NCBI GenBank assembly: GCA_036489775.1
Contig: DASXFC010000051.1
Span: forward strand, 28,809-92,808
Direction: 5' to 3'
DNA from: Bog-473 sp036489775
Lineage (GTDB): Bacteria > Actinomycetota > Acidimicrobiia > Acidimicrobiales > RAAP-2
DNA: 64,000 nucleotides
The notes below the pieces were generated by a model. It was given only the letters and a program-made list of their open reading frames with translations. It was not told the DNA's origin and searched no databases. Shown here piece by piece: positions 16,314 through 23,964 of the stretch. The translations under genes and the position numbers were made by a program. Each line of letters opens with the position of its first letter. The stretch's first letter is position 1.

Positions 16314-16970
16314 TCAGCTGATGCGGTAGCCGACCCCTGCGATCGTTTCAATCGCGTCGGGATCGCCGAGCTTGCGGCGCAGCCGGCCGATAGTGACCTG
16401 CACCGTTTTGGTGAACGGGTCGGTGTGTTCGTCCCAGGCCTGTTCGAGGAGGTCTTCGGCGCTGAGGGTGGCCGGCGAGGCACGAAGGAGCGTTTCGAGC
16501 ACCGCGAACTCCTTGGCGGTCAGCTCGCACAGTTGCCCGGCCCGCGAGACCGTACGGCGGAGCGGATCGAGCTCGAGGTCAGCCGCTCTGAGGATACGGG
16601 GCTGAGCAGTTGGTTTTCGTCGGGCCAGCGCCCGGAGCCGCAGGACCAGTTCGGGGAAGTGGAACGGTTTGGACAGGTAGTCATCGGCGCCAAGCCCGAG
16701 CCCGCTAACCCGATCCGCGGGAGCGTCGGCCGCAGTGAGCATGAGCACCATGGCCGGGTCATCGCTCACCGTGATGATCCGGCAAATGTCGTCGCCGTGG
16801 ATGCCGGGCAGGTCTCGATCCAATACGACGACGTCGTAGTGGTTGATGTCCAGCTTGGCGACGGCGTCGAGTCCGGTGTAGGCGACGTCGACCGCCATGT
16901 CTTGGTCGCGCAAGCCCTCGGCAATGTCGTCGGCCAACCGCCGCACGTCTTCGACGACCAGCACCCTCAT
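16314..16970 (-). CDS. OmpR-family response regulator
   Basis: A 218-residue two-domain regulator. The receiver starts MRVLVVEDVRRL, with the phosphoacceptor aspartate in VVVLDRDLPGIHG (about residue 51) and the conserved lysine in YLSKPFHFPEL. The C-terminal winged helix has LTAKEFAVLETLL and VTIGRLRRKLG...IETIAGVGYRI. The ATG at 16970 overlaps the upstream kinase stop (ATGA). OmpR-type regulators bind direct repeats about 11 bp apart; such a repeat pair is present at 18407-18425 upstream of the kinase and of the divergent lipoprotein/ABC operon, making that region its probable target. Confidence 0.93.
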   Translation of the reverse strand: MRVLVVEDVRRLADDIAEGLRDQDMAVDVAYTGLDAVAKLDINHYDVVVLDRDLPGIHGDDICRIITVSDDPAMVLMLTAADAPADRVSGLGLGADDYLSKPFHFPELVLRLRALARRKPTAQPRILRAADLELDPLRRTVSRAGQLCELTAKEFAVLETLLRASPATLSAEDLLEQAWDEHTDPFTKTVQVTIGRLRRKLGDPDAIETIAGVGYRIS

Positions 16971-18373
16971 GGCAGCCCTCGACCCGGGTCGCAGGCGGCG
17001 GGGTGAGGAAGCGAGACCGCCACCCGCAGCCCTCCTTCCGGGCGCGCTTTGATCTCGACGGTTCCGTGGTGGGCGGCGGCGATAGCTGCGACGATGGACA
17101 GACCCAACCCGACCCCGCCATCCGAGCCGGTGCGCTCGGCGCCGGCTCGCCGGAACGGCCGGCCCAGCTGGCGGACCTCGGCCGGATCGAGGACAGGACC
17201 GCTGTTCTCGACGATCAGCTGGGCGCATGGGCCCTCAGCAGTGGTTGTGACCTGCACCCACCCGCTGGGCTGGTTGTAACGGATGGCGTTGTCGATCAGG
17301 TTGACGGCCAAGCGGGAAAGGAGTGTTCGGCTACCCTCGACCTCCGCTTCGTCGAGACTGCGGTGCAGGGTCACGTTGGCCGCGCCGGCATGGTCAGAGC
17401 GCGTGTCGAGAGCGTCCGTGGTGACCTGCGGCAACGACACGGTCGTCATGTCGTCGATCACTCCCCGTTCGGCCCTGGCCAGTACCAGAAAGCTCTCCAC
17501 CAGCCGATCGGCCTGGTCGAGGCCTTCGCGGACCTTGGTCGAAAGCACCGACGCGTCGTTCGAGATAGGCGGGGACTTGGCCTTGGCAACATCGAGAGAG
17601 GTGCGCATCATGGCCAGCGGCGTGCGAAGCTCGTGAGAGGCGTTGGCCACGAAAGCTCTCTGGGCGTCGAAGGCGCCCTCCAGCCGGGCGAGCAGCCCAT
17701 CGATGGTGCCGGCCAGGTCCGTGATCTCGTCACTTGGGCCAACCATCGCGAGCCGCTGGTGGAGGTTCTCCTCGGAGATGTGTCGGGTGGTGGCAGTGAT
17801 CTGTCGCAGCGGGCGCAGCACCCGCCCGGCCATGAGCCAACCAAGCAGGACCGATACCACGGCCATGACACCCAGGGCCACGGCGAACCAGACCAGCAGG
17901 GTGTGCAAGTCGGCGGAGTGCTGGGCGTTCAATGCCTCTCGTACCGAATTGTTGCCAACCCCGAGGCCGGATGGGGGTCCCTTCGGCCCGGGCGAGGAGG
18001 GGACACTGGACGGGGATGTGAGGTGGACCGTTTGCGAAGTCCCCCGCGAGGTGTGGTGGGAGGGGGAGATGATCTGGACGGTGGCCGCGAAGGGGAAGCG
18101 GGTCACGAAGAAGTAGCTGAGCGAAAGCAGGGCCGCGCCGCAGAGAAGGAACAGCGCCCCGTAGGCGAGGGCGAGGCGCATCCGCACGGTTCGCCGGGGC
18201 CGGCCGCCGCGGGCCATCCGCCGGGCCAGAGAGGTGAAGGGACGGGGGGCTGCTGCCGGCACGGTTCGCGCGTCCTCATCACTGGCTCGGCCACCACCGT
18301 GCGTCGTCGAGGTCTGCGACCGCTCGGCGTTGCTGTTCGTCCGCTCCCCGACACCCAGACGCCGTCTCTCCAT
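16967..18373 (-). CDS. OmpR-type sensor histidine kinase
   Basis: A 468-residue membrane kinase with two transmembrane helices: LALAYGALFLLCGAALLSL and LLVWFAVALGVMAVVSVLLG, separated by a short Ser/Pro-rich extracytoplasmic region. HAMP follows, then HisKA with the phosphohistidine in FVANASHELRTPLAMMRTSL and HATPase boxes (NLIDNAIRYNQPSG; GVGLGLSIVAAIAAAHHG). It phosphorylates the overlapping OmpR-type regulator. The frame is open to 18550, but that would place the palindromic operator at 18404-18448 inside the gene, so I use ATG 18373; ATG 18394 is an alternative. It is divergent from the lipoprotein/ABC export operon, a common arrangement for envelope-stress export systems. Confidence 0.88.
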   Translation of the reverse strand: MERRRLGVGERTNSNAERSQTSTTHGGGRASDEDARTVPAAAPRPFTSLARRMARGGRPRRTVRMRLALAYGALFLLCGAALLSLSYFFVTRFPFAATVQIISPSHHTSRGTSQTVHLTSPSSVPSSPGPKGPPSGLGVGNNSVREALNAQHSADLHTLLVWFAVALGVMAVVSVLLGWLMAGRVLRPLRQITATTRHISEENLHQRLAMVGPSDEITDLAGTIDGLLARLEGAFDAQRAFVANASHELRTPLAMMRTSLDVAKAKSPPISNDASVLSTKVREGLDQADRLVESFLVLARAERGVIDDMTTVSLPQVTTDALDTRSDHAGAANVTLHRSLDEAEVEGSRTLLSRLAVNLIDNAIRYNQPSGWVQVTTTAEGPCAQLIVENSGPVLDPAEVRQLGRPFRRAGAERTGSDGGVGLGLSIVAAIAAAHHGTVEIKARPEGGLRVAVSLPHPAACDPGRGLP

Positions 18374-18403
18374 CAGTTTCACGGGCTCCAGCATGGCTCC
18401 GGG

Positions 18404-18448
18404 CCGGTAACAGGAGGGCAACAGGGTTTGTTGAGCCCCTGTTACCGG
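18404..18448. promoter_or_regulatory. operator-like inverted and direct repeats between kinase and ABC operon
   Basis: CCGGTAACAGG (18404-18414) and CCTGTTACCGG (18438-18448) form a perfect 11-bp inverted repeat. Inside it GTAACAGG and GCAACAGG (18407 and 18418) repeat with an 11-bp period, and CAACA/TGTTG form an inner dyad. Direct repeats of one helical turn are the usual target of OmpR-family regulators, and the site lies in the divergent promoter region of that regulator's operon. Confidence 0.6.
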
Positions 18449-18502
18449 CGATGTCGTACAACCACCTCGGACCAATCGTCCGCCTGGAAGGAGCACGACA
18501 TC

Positions 18503-19117
18503 ATGGACGACGACACCACCTGCCCCCCGAACGCCGGGAAACGAGGGCAACGACGACGCTGCGGAGCCGGTCTCGTCGGGCTGCTGGTAACCGTCGGCAT
18601 GGTGGCCGCCGCCTGCGGGGGCGGACCGAAGGACACGGGAGCGACAAGCGGTAGTGAAACCACCACGACAGTCGCGCTGGGCGGGAAGACCGGCGCCCCA
18701 GCCTCATCCGGCAACTCCACTACTCAGACGGAGCTGCTGCAGCTCGCCCAGTGCATGCGCTCCCACGGGGTAACCACCTTCCCAGATCCCAGCGCCACGG
18801 AAGGCACGCTCGGGGCGATGGTCTCCGCCGCAGGCATCGACCTCCAGTCGCCCACCGTGAAGGCAGCGCTGGAGGCTTGTCAGCAGTACACCCCGACGCA
18901 GAACGTGACTCCCGCCCAGAGCGCAGCCCAGAACGCCGAGGAAGTTCAATTCGCGCAATGCATGCGCTCGCACGGCGTGCCGAACTTCCCCGATCCGAGC
19001 GCGGGCACGGGCACGGGCACGGGAGCCGTCCATCTCAACCTCGGAGGCACGGGCATCGACTTTGGTAGCCCGACCGTTCAGGCGGCCATCACAGCCTGCG
19101 GCGGCTTGAAGCAGTGA
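18503..19117 (+). CDS. lipoprotein with two CMRSHG...FPDP repeats (family 2)
   Basis: A 204-residue predicted lipoprotein with lipobox AAAC (Cys38) and a Ser/Thr/Gly linker. Two well-preserved repeats follow: CMRSHGVTTFPDP (Cys84, His88) closed by SPTVKAALEAC (Cys126), and CMRSHGVPNFPDP (Cys153, His157) closed by SPTVQAAITAC (Cys199). It is paralogous to the protein at 15628. The family is not one I can name. It is the first gene of a four-gene operon with an export adaptor, ABC ATPase and permease (each junction overlapping by 4 nt), so it probably supplies substrate binding or sensing for that transporter. GGAAGGAG precedes the ATG. It is divergent from the OmpR-type kinase. Confidence 0.78.
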   Translation: MDDDTTCPPNAGKRGQRRRCGAGLVGLLVTVGMVAAACGGGPKDTGATSGSETTTTVALGGKTGAPASSGNSTTQTELLQLAQCMRSHGVTTFPDPSATEGTLGAMVSAAGIDLQSPTVKAALEACQQYTPTQNVTPAQSAAQNAEEVQFAQCMRSHGVPNFPDPSAGTGTGTGAVHLNLGGTGIDFGSPTVQAAITACGGLKQ

Positions 19118-20706
19118 GCGCGACTTCCGCCGACCACCCCGGCCTGGCTAGCACTCGGCAAGAACCGCCCCGCCGGCGGAAGATTCACTGGGTCATCGCG
19201 CTCGTGGTGGCGCTGGTCGCAGCCGGGGTGGTGGTGGCGATCGCCAAACCCTTCACCTCGAACGGGTCCAGTAACCCCGGGGTCGCGGAGAACACCGACG
19301 CGACGGGGATCTACACGGTGTCCCGCCAGGACCTTTCATCGCAGACTGAGGTGTCGGCCACCCTCGGGTACGCCGACTCCTACTCCATCGTCGCCCCGTC
19401 GGGCGCGAGCGCACAGGCGGTGGCCCAGGGCCAGCAGACTGTGACCCAGGACAAACAGGCTCTTTCGGCTGACGAGCAGACCGAGTCTGACATGTCGAGT
19501 GCGGATACGCAGGCGATTGCGGCCGACCAGAGCAACGTCCGCACCGACCAGGCCACGCTCAGCGCCGACCAGGCCACTCAGACCCAAGACTGCGCCGGAT
19601 CCGGTGGGGCCAGCGCGGCTTGCAGCGCCGATACTCAGAAGGTCAGTCAGGACCAGACCCAGCTGACCCAGGTCGACCAGCAGCTGACGGCGGCCCGGTC
19701 GAGCGCGAGCCTCGACCACGACCAGAACCTGGACAAGGTCCAAGCCGACCAAACCAAACTGGCAGGCGATCAGGCCGCTCTTACGTCGTTACAAGCCACC
19801 GCGGTGAACCAGGGCACGACCTACACCTCGTTGCCGACAATGGGCCAGGTCATCAAAGAGGACCAATCCATCTACTCGGTCAACAACGAAGCGGTACCGC
19901 TCGTCTACGGCTCCGTCACTGCCTACCGGGCGTTCTCCCTCGGCATGTCCGACGGCGCCGACGTTGGCGAGCTGACCGCAGACCTGATCGCCCTGGGTTA
20001 CGGCGCTGGGCTGGCCCAGAGCGACCACTACTCCTCCGCCACCGCAGCGGCGGTTGAACGTTGGCAGAACGCCCTCAGCCTCCCAGCCACCGGCGAGATC
20101 CTGCTGGGCCAGACGGTCTTCGAGCCCGGCCCCATCCGTGTCACCTCGGTCACGCCGTCGATCGGCGACTCCGTCGCGGGCGGGGGTGGGGGCGCCAGTG
20201 GTGGGAGCGGCACCGTGCTCACGGCGACCTCGACCACGCGCCAGGTGAGCATCGCCCTCGACGCCGATCAGCAGTCCGAGGTGGCGGTCGGCGATCAGGT
20301 GACCATCACCTTGCCCAACAACGAGACCACGCCGGGAGTGATCTCCTCAGTGGGCACCGTGGCAGTGACGCCCTCGTCGAGTGACAGCAGCGGCACGGGT
20401 TCTTCGAACCCGACGATCACGGTGCTGGTGAACCCGAGCGACCCGGCGGCGACCGGCACTTGGGACCAGGCGCCGGTCAACGTGACCATCACAACCGACA
20501 GCGTCTCCAACGCCCTGGTCGTGCCCGTTGACGCCCTAAGGGCCCAGCCGGACGGTGGCTATGCGGTGGAGGTGGTGGTGGGCACTGGCGGTGTTCACCA
20601 CCTGGAGTCGGTCAACCTGGGCCTCTTCGACGACGCGAATGGCCTGGTTCAAGACACCGGGCCTGGCTTGGCCGTCGGCCAGCGCATCGTCGTGCCGAAT
20701 CTATGA
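19114..20706 (+). CDS. HlyD/MacA-like periplasmic adaptor with peptidoglycan-binding-like domain
   Basis: A 530-residue protein with one N-terminal transmembrane anchor (VIALVVALVAAGVVVAIA, about 27-44). A long Gln/Asp/Ala-rich coiled coil follows (about 100-235: repeated ADQ, SADQ and TQ segments with two cysteines near 155 and 163). Next come a peptidoglycan-binding-like stretch (GELTADLIALGYG...AAAVERWQNALSLPATG) and a C-terminal beta-barrel/lipoyl-like domain (VAVGDQVTITLP...VPVDALRAQPDGGYAVEV). This is the actinobacterial MacA/HlyD-like adaptor found with MacB-like transporters. GTG start overlaps the lipoprotein stop. It should link the ABC permease to the envelope for export of a peptide, lipid or antibiotic. 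Confidence 0.82.
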   Translation: MSATSADHPGLASTRQEPPRRRKIHWVIALVVALVAAGVVVAIAKPFTSNGSSNPGVAENTDATGIYTVSRQDLSSQTEVSATLGYADSYSIVAPSGASAQAVAQGQQTVTQDKQALSADEQTESDMSSADTQAIAADQSNVRTDQATLSADQATQTQDCAGSGGASAACSADTQKVSQDQTQLTQVDQQLTAARSSASLDHDQNLDKVQADQTKLAGDQAALTSLQATAVNQGTTYTSLPTMGQVIKEDQSIYSVNNEAVPLVYGSVTAYRAFSLGMSDGADVGELTADLIALGYGAGLAQSDHYSSATAAAVERWQNALSLPATGEILLGQTVFEPGPIRVTSVTPSIGDSVAGGGGGASGGSGTVLTATSTTRQVSIALDADQQSEVAVGDQVTITLPNNETTPGVISSVGTVAVTPSSSDSSGTGSSNPTITVLVNPSDPAATGTWDQAPVNVTITTDSVSNALVVPVDALRAQPDGGYAVEVVVGTGGVHHLESVNLGLFDDANGLVQDTGPGLAVGQRIVVPNL

Positions 20707-21452
20707 CCGTCACCACGGTGCTGGAGGTCCATCAGGTCACCAAGATCTACCCGAGCGAGCCGCCGGTAACTGCCCTGCGGGAGGTTTCCTTCGCCGTGGC
20801 GCGGGGCGAGCTGGTGGGCATCGTCGGACCGTCGGGGTCGGGCAAGACCACCTTGTTGCACCTCATGGGGACCTTGGACCGACCCACGGCCGGCCTGGTA
20901 CGGATCACTGGTCTCGATGTCGAACGGCTCTCTGACCGCGAGCTGGCCGCCCTCAGGGCCACCCGGATCGGCTTCGTTTTCCAGCAGTTCTTCTTGTCCG
21001 AACACCAGAGCGTCCTCGACAACGTGGCTGACGGTCTCCTCTACGCCGGCATCCCCCAAGCCGAACGGCGCGCCCGGGCCCTCGAAGCGCTCGGGTTGGT
21101 GGGCCTTGATGGGCGACCGTACGCCCGCCCCACCCAGCTCTCGGGCGGCCAGCGCCAGCGGGTGGCGATCGCCCGAGCCCTGGTCGGCCGCCCGGCCATT
21201 GTCCTCGCCGACGAACCCACGGGCAACCTCGACCAAGCCACCGGTCAGGCCATTTTGGAGCTGCTCGAGGAGCTGCACGACTTGGGAGTGACCGTCGTGG
21301 TCATTACTCACGACCGAGAGATCGCGGCCCGCATGGGGCGACGAATCGACATGCTCGACGGCAGGATCGTCTATGACAGCGCTGACGAGATCGGAGGCTC
21401 AACGGGACATTCGCTGGGCGACCCGTCCCGCCATGGGCAAGCCCAGCGGTGA
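20703..21452 (+). CDS. ABC transporter ATPase (MacB/LolD type)
   Basis: A 249-residue ABC ATPase. Walker A is GPSGSGKTTLLHLMG (about residues 41-55), the Q-loop is FVFQQFF, the signature is LSGGQRQRVAIARAL, Walker B is IVLADEPTGNLD, and the switch histidine is in VVVITHDREIAARM. The wording is typical of MacB/LolD/FtsE-type exporters with a separate permease, here the next gene (GTGA overlap). It energises export together with the adaptor encoded upstream. Confidence 0.93.
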   Translation: MTVTTVLEVHQVTKIYPSEPPVTALREVSFAVARGELVGIVGPSGSGKTTLLHLMGTLDRPTAGLVRITGLDVERLSDRELAALRATRIGFVFQQFFLSEHQSVLDNVADGLLYAGIPQAERRARALEALGLVGLDGRPYARPTQLSGGQRQRVAIARALVGRPAIVLADEPTGNLDQATGQAILELLEELHDLGVTVVVITHDREIAARMGRRIDMLDGRIVYDSADEIGGSTGHSLGDPSRHGQAQR

Positions 21453-22654
21453 ACACCACGGAGACCCTCACCGTGCCCAAGCTTCGACCGTCGGACCTCG
21501 GACGTCTTTCAACAGTCGGGCTGCGCTCCCGAAAGCTCCGCTCCGGGCTCTCGGCACTCGGGATCGCTATCGGCGTGGCCGCCATCGTGGCCGTCTTGGG
21601 GCTCTCGTCCTCCGCCTCAGCCGGACTGCTGAATGAGATCTCGGCGCTGGGCACCAACCTCCTCGTCGTGGAAAATGGCCAGACCCTCTCGGGAGGTACC
21701 GCCGAGTTGCCCAAGCCCGCCCCGGCGATGATCGCCGGCATCGAAGGGGTGAGCCAGGTCCAAACGACTGGCACGGTCAACGGCGACGTCTACGCCACCC
21801 CGCTCATCCCCGCCGTCGACACCAACGCCCTCGACATCGACGCGGCCAGCCTCGGCCTGCTGCGCACCGTCGGCACGACCGTGGCCCAGGGCAGCTTTCT
21901 CAACGCCGCGACCGCCCAAGAACCCGTCTGTGTGCTCGGGGCAGCCGCCGCCCAACGTCTCGGAATCGACCGGGTCTACTCGGGTGAGCGGATTTGGACC
22001 GACGACATGTGGTGCTACGTGGCCGGCATCTTGAAGCCCGCCGTCTTGGCTCCCGAGATCGACTCTTCGGTCCTCGTCGGCTTCCCGGCCGCCGAGCACT
22101 ACTTCGGCTTCGACGGCCACCCCTCCACCATCTACGTGCGCGCCCAGACCAGCCAGGTCGACGCCGTGGACAACCTGCTCGGCCCCACCGCCAACCCTGA
22201 GAACCCCAGCGAAGTCGACGTCAGCCAACCTTCGGCCGCCCTCGTCGCTCAGGCCGACACCCAAGGCGCTTTCGACGACCTCTTCTTGGGCTTGGGTGCG
22301 GTAGCCCTCCTGGTCGGGGCGGTCGGGGTGGCCAACATCATGATTATCTCTGTCCTCGAGCGCAGGTCAGAGATAGGACTGCGCCGAGCACTCGGGGCCA
22401 CCAGGGGCCACATCCGGATCCAGTTCCTGGCCGAAGCGGTCCTTCTCGCTCTCATCGGCGGCGTTGTTGGCGTCGGAGCCGGCGCACTGTCGACCGCGAT
22501 CTACGCCAGCAGCAAACACGAGCTCGTCGTCATTCCAGTCCTCGCCTGGGGCGGCGGCATGGGCGCCGCCGTCGTCATCGGCGCGGTCGCCGGCCTCTGG
22601 CCTGCGCTACGCGCAGCGCGCATGTCACCGACCCAGGCGCTTTGGAGCATGTAA
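21449..22654 (+). CDS. MacB-type ABC transporter permease
   Basis: A 401-residue FtsX/MacB-fold permease. An N-terminal helix (LSALGIAIGVAAIVAVLGL) is followed by a large extracytoplasmic MacB_PCD-like domain (about 50-265), then three C-terminal helices in the FtsX core, with GAVALLVGAVGVANIMIISV and ERRSEIGLRRALGATRGHI as the coupling-helix signature. It is the last gene of the lipoprotein-adaptor-ATPase-permease operon, probably a mechanotransmission-type exporter. Immediately after its stop, the orphan SDR 3'-end repeat begins at 22692, which ends the island. Confidence 0.92.
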   Translation: MNTTETLTVPKLRPSDLGRLSTVGLRSRKLRSGLSALGIAIGVAAIVAVLGLSSSASAGLLNEISALGTNLLVVENGQTLSGGTAELPKPAPAMIAGIEGVSQVQTTGTVNGDVYATPLIPAVDTNALDIDAASLGLLRTVGTTVAQGSFLNAATAQEPVCVLGAAAAQRLGIDRVYSGERIWTDDMWCYVAGILKPAVLAPEIDSSVLVGFPAAEHYFGFDGHPSTIYVRAQTSQVDAVDNLLGPTANPENPSEVDVSQPSAALVAQADTQGAFDDLFLGLGAVALLVGAVGVANIMIISVLERRSEIGLRRALGATRGHIRIQFLAEAVLLALIGGVVGVGAGALSTAIYASSKHELVVIPVLAWGGGMGAAVVIGAVAGLWPALRAARMSPTQALWSM

Positions 22655-22691
22655 GCGCCGATGACTAAGTCCCCACCGCTGCGCACCAGTG

Positions 22692-22730
22692 AGCTGATCA
22701 GCCCCAACGGTGGCGTGGCCATGCATTACT
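22692..22730 (+). repeat. right copy of 39-bp direct repeat (orphan SDR 3' end)
   Basis: This copy ends in an in-frame TGA and would encode LISPNGGVAMHY, the SDR C-terminus, but no SDR sequence precedes it: the bases upstream (22655-22691) are unrelated to the SDR gene. It matches 13162-13200 at 37 of 39 positions. It is either a displaced original 3' end or the remnant of a lost paralogue. Confidence 0.85.
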
Positions 22731-22742
22731 GAGGGGCGCTCG

Positions 22743-23882
22743 TCAGACCAGCCGGATGAGTGACAGCGCGGTGAAGGCAGAGTTGGTCTCGATGATGGCT
22801 GGATCGGGTCCGAACAGCGCGATGGCGTTGGTGGCTTGCACCGGCGCCGTCATGGTGCCCTGGGCCGTGATGCGCGAGACGCAGGCGACGCCCGACTCGC
22901 CCTGCTGCGAGCAGGCTGAGGTGGCGCTGGCGGTCGAGAGCACCAGCGGGCCGGCGGCCGTGTCGACCACCCTCTGCCCGGTGTCCCCACCGAAACTGCC
23001 GAGCGGTTGGAGTGAGGTGGCCCCGTAGGTCTTCCACCCCTGGTCCAGACCCTGACCGGCCGGTTCGGCCACCCAGACATAGCCACCGGCCACCGTGTTC
23101 ACGTATTGCACGCCATCCCCGAGGCCGTTGGGCGCGTCGTCCAGCATCGATCCGGTGGTCGTCTTGCCGCCCGGGCTCAGCGAAGTCAGGGCATGAGAAG
23201 TTGCTTCGTAGTACAGCGTGCCGTCCGAACCGACGGCTGCGCTGATGGCTTGGGCCACCGAGGCGGGCGCGGCGGGCGACGACGGGTCGATGGACAAGAC
23301 ATTGAGCGTGTTGCCCTCGCTGATGAGCACGTAGACCTTGCCGCCACCCGCGGACATCGACACCAGGTCGTCGTCGGAACTGTTGGCCGTGCTGAATGCG
23401 GGCAGGTGCCATAGCTGGACCTGATTCCCCGTGGTCCGGCTGTAGGAAGTGACGGTGGTGTAGGTCGCCACGTAGAGGTAGCTGGCGTCGGCGGCCAGGG
23501 CGGCCACGCCCGAGCTGATGTGCTCAGCCACCGCGGCGGGAGTGTTCCCGTCCACCACGTAGACCAGCGAGGGAGCGGCGTCGTCGGGGGCTTGGGCCGC
23601 CACGAAGACCGCGCCGTCGGGTCCTTCGGCCGCCACCACCTGCGCCGTGGCCAAGGGGATGGCAACCGGCGCCTGCGCGGTGAGCGGGCCGGTGCTCGGC
23701 AGCGTCGACGTGGTGGTTGACGCCGGCGCAGTGGTCGAGGTGGTCCCGGCCTGATGGGCCGCCGTGGTGCTGGTCGTGCCGGCAATGGTCTTCGGGGAAG
23801 AGGAGCAGGCCGCCAAGATGATCCCGGCAGCAACCAGTGCGGCCACCCCTCGGATCGACCGCCACCACGCGCGCTCAGTCAC
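22743..23882 (-). CDS. secreted lipoprotein, beta-propeller-like
   Basis: A 379-residue predicted lipoprotein with signal and lipobox (GIILAACSSS), then a Thr/Ser/Ala linker. The rest consists of short repeated segments (DGAVFVAAQAPDD, ASYLYVATYT, GGKVYVLISEG, SDGTLYYEA, GGYVWVAEPAG) with the spacing of propeller blades. Two cysteines near the C-terminus (SACSQQG, VACVSR) may form a disulfide. No enzyme motif is visible; binding or scaffold roles are possible. I use GTG 23882, which has GGGAGAG about 8 nt upstream; GTG 23900 is also in frame. It lies directly outside the island, in opposite orientation to the ABC operon. Confidence 0.7.
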   Translation of the reverse strand: MTERAWWRSIRGVAALVAAGIILAACSSSPKTIAGTTSTTAAHQAGTTSTTAPASTTTSTLPSTGPLTAQAPVAIPLATAQVVAAEGPDGAVFVAAQAPDDAAPSLVYVVDGNTPAAVAEHISSGVAALAADASYLYVATYTTVTSYSRTTGNQVQLWHLPAFSTANSSDDDLVSMSAGGGKVYVLISEGNTLNVLSIDPSSPAAPASVAQAISAAVGSDGTLYYEATSHALTSLSPGGKTTTGSMLDDAPNGLGDGVQYVNTVAGGYVWVAEPAGQGLDQGWKTYGATSLQPLGSFGGDTGQRVVDTAAGPLVLSTASATSACSQQGESGVACVSRITAQGTMTAPVQATNAIALFGPDPAIIETNSAFTALSLIRLV

Positions 23883-23951
23883 CTCTGCAGTCTCTCCCAC
23901 CAGGGGCGCGGCGAACGGGATCGGCTTTCTGACGGTCCGTCAGGTGCGGGC

Positions 23952-23957
23952 TACGCT
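23952..23957 (+). promoter_or_regulatory. putative -10 hexamer TACGCT (leaderless amidohydrolase)
   Basis: TACGCT ends 7 nt before ATG 23965, with no ribosome-binding site in the gap. Confidence 0.5.
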
Positions 23958-23964
23958 CGATGGC

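Noticed and set aside
17003..18502. Long plus-strand frame preceding lipoprotein 2
   Set aside because: It is antisense to the OmpR-type kinase, whose motifs are unambiguous; only the part from ATG 18503 has signal-peptide and repeat structure.
13162..22730. Classification of the repeat-bounded segment as an insertion sequence or prophage
   Set aside because: No transposase, integrase, phage gene or terminal inverted repeat is present; only the direct repeat is seen, so it is reported as an island of unknown origin.
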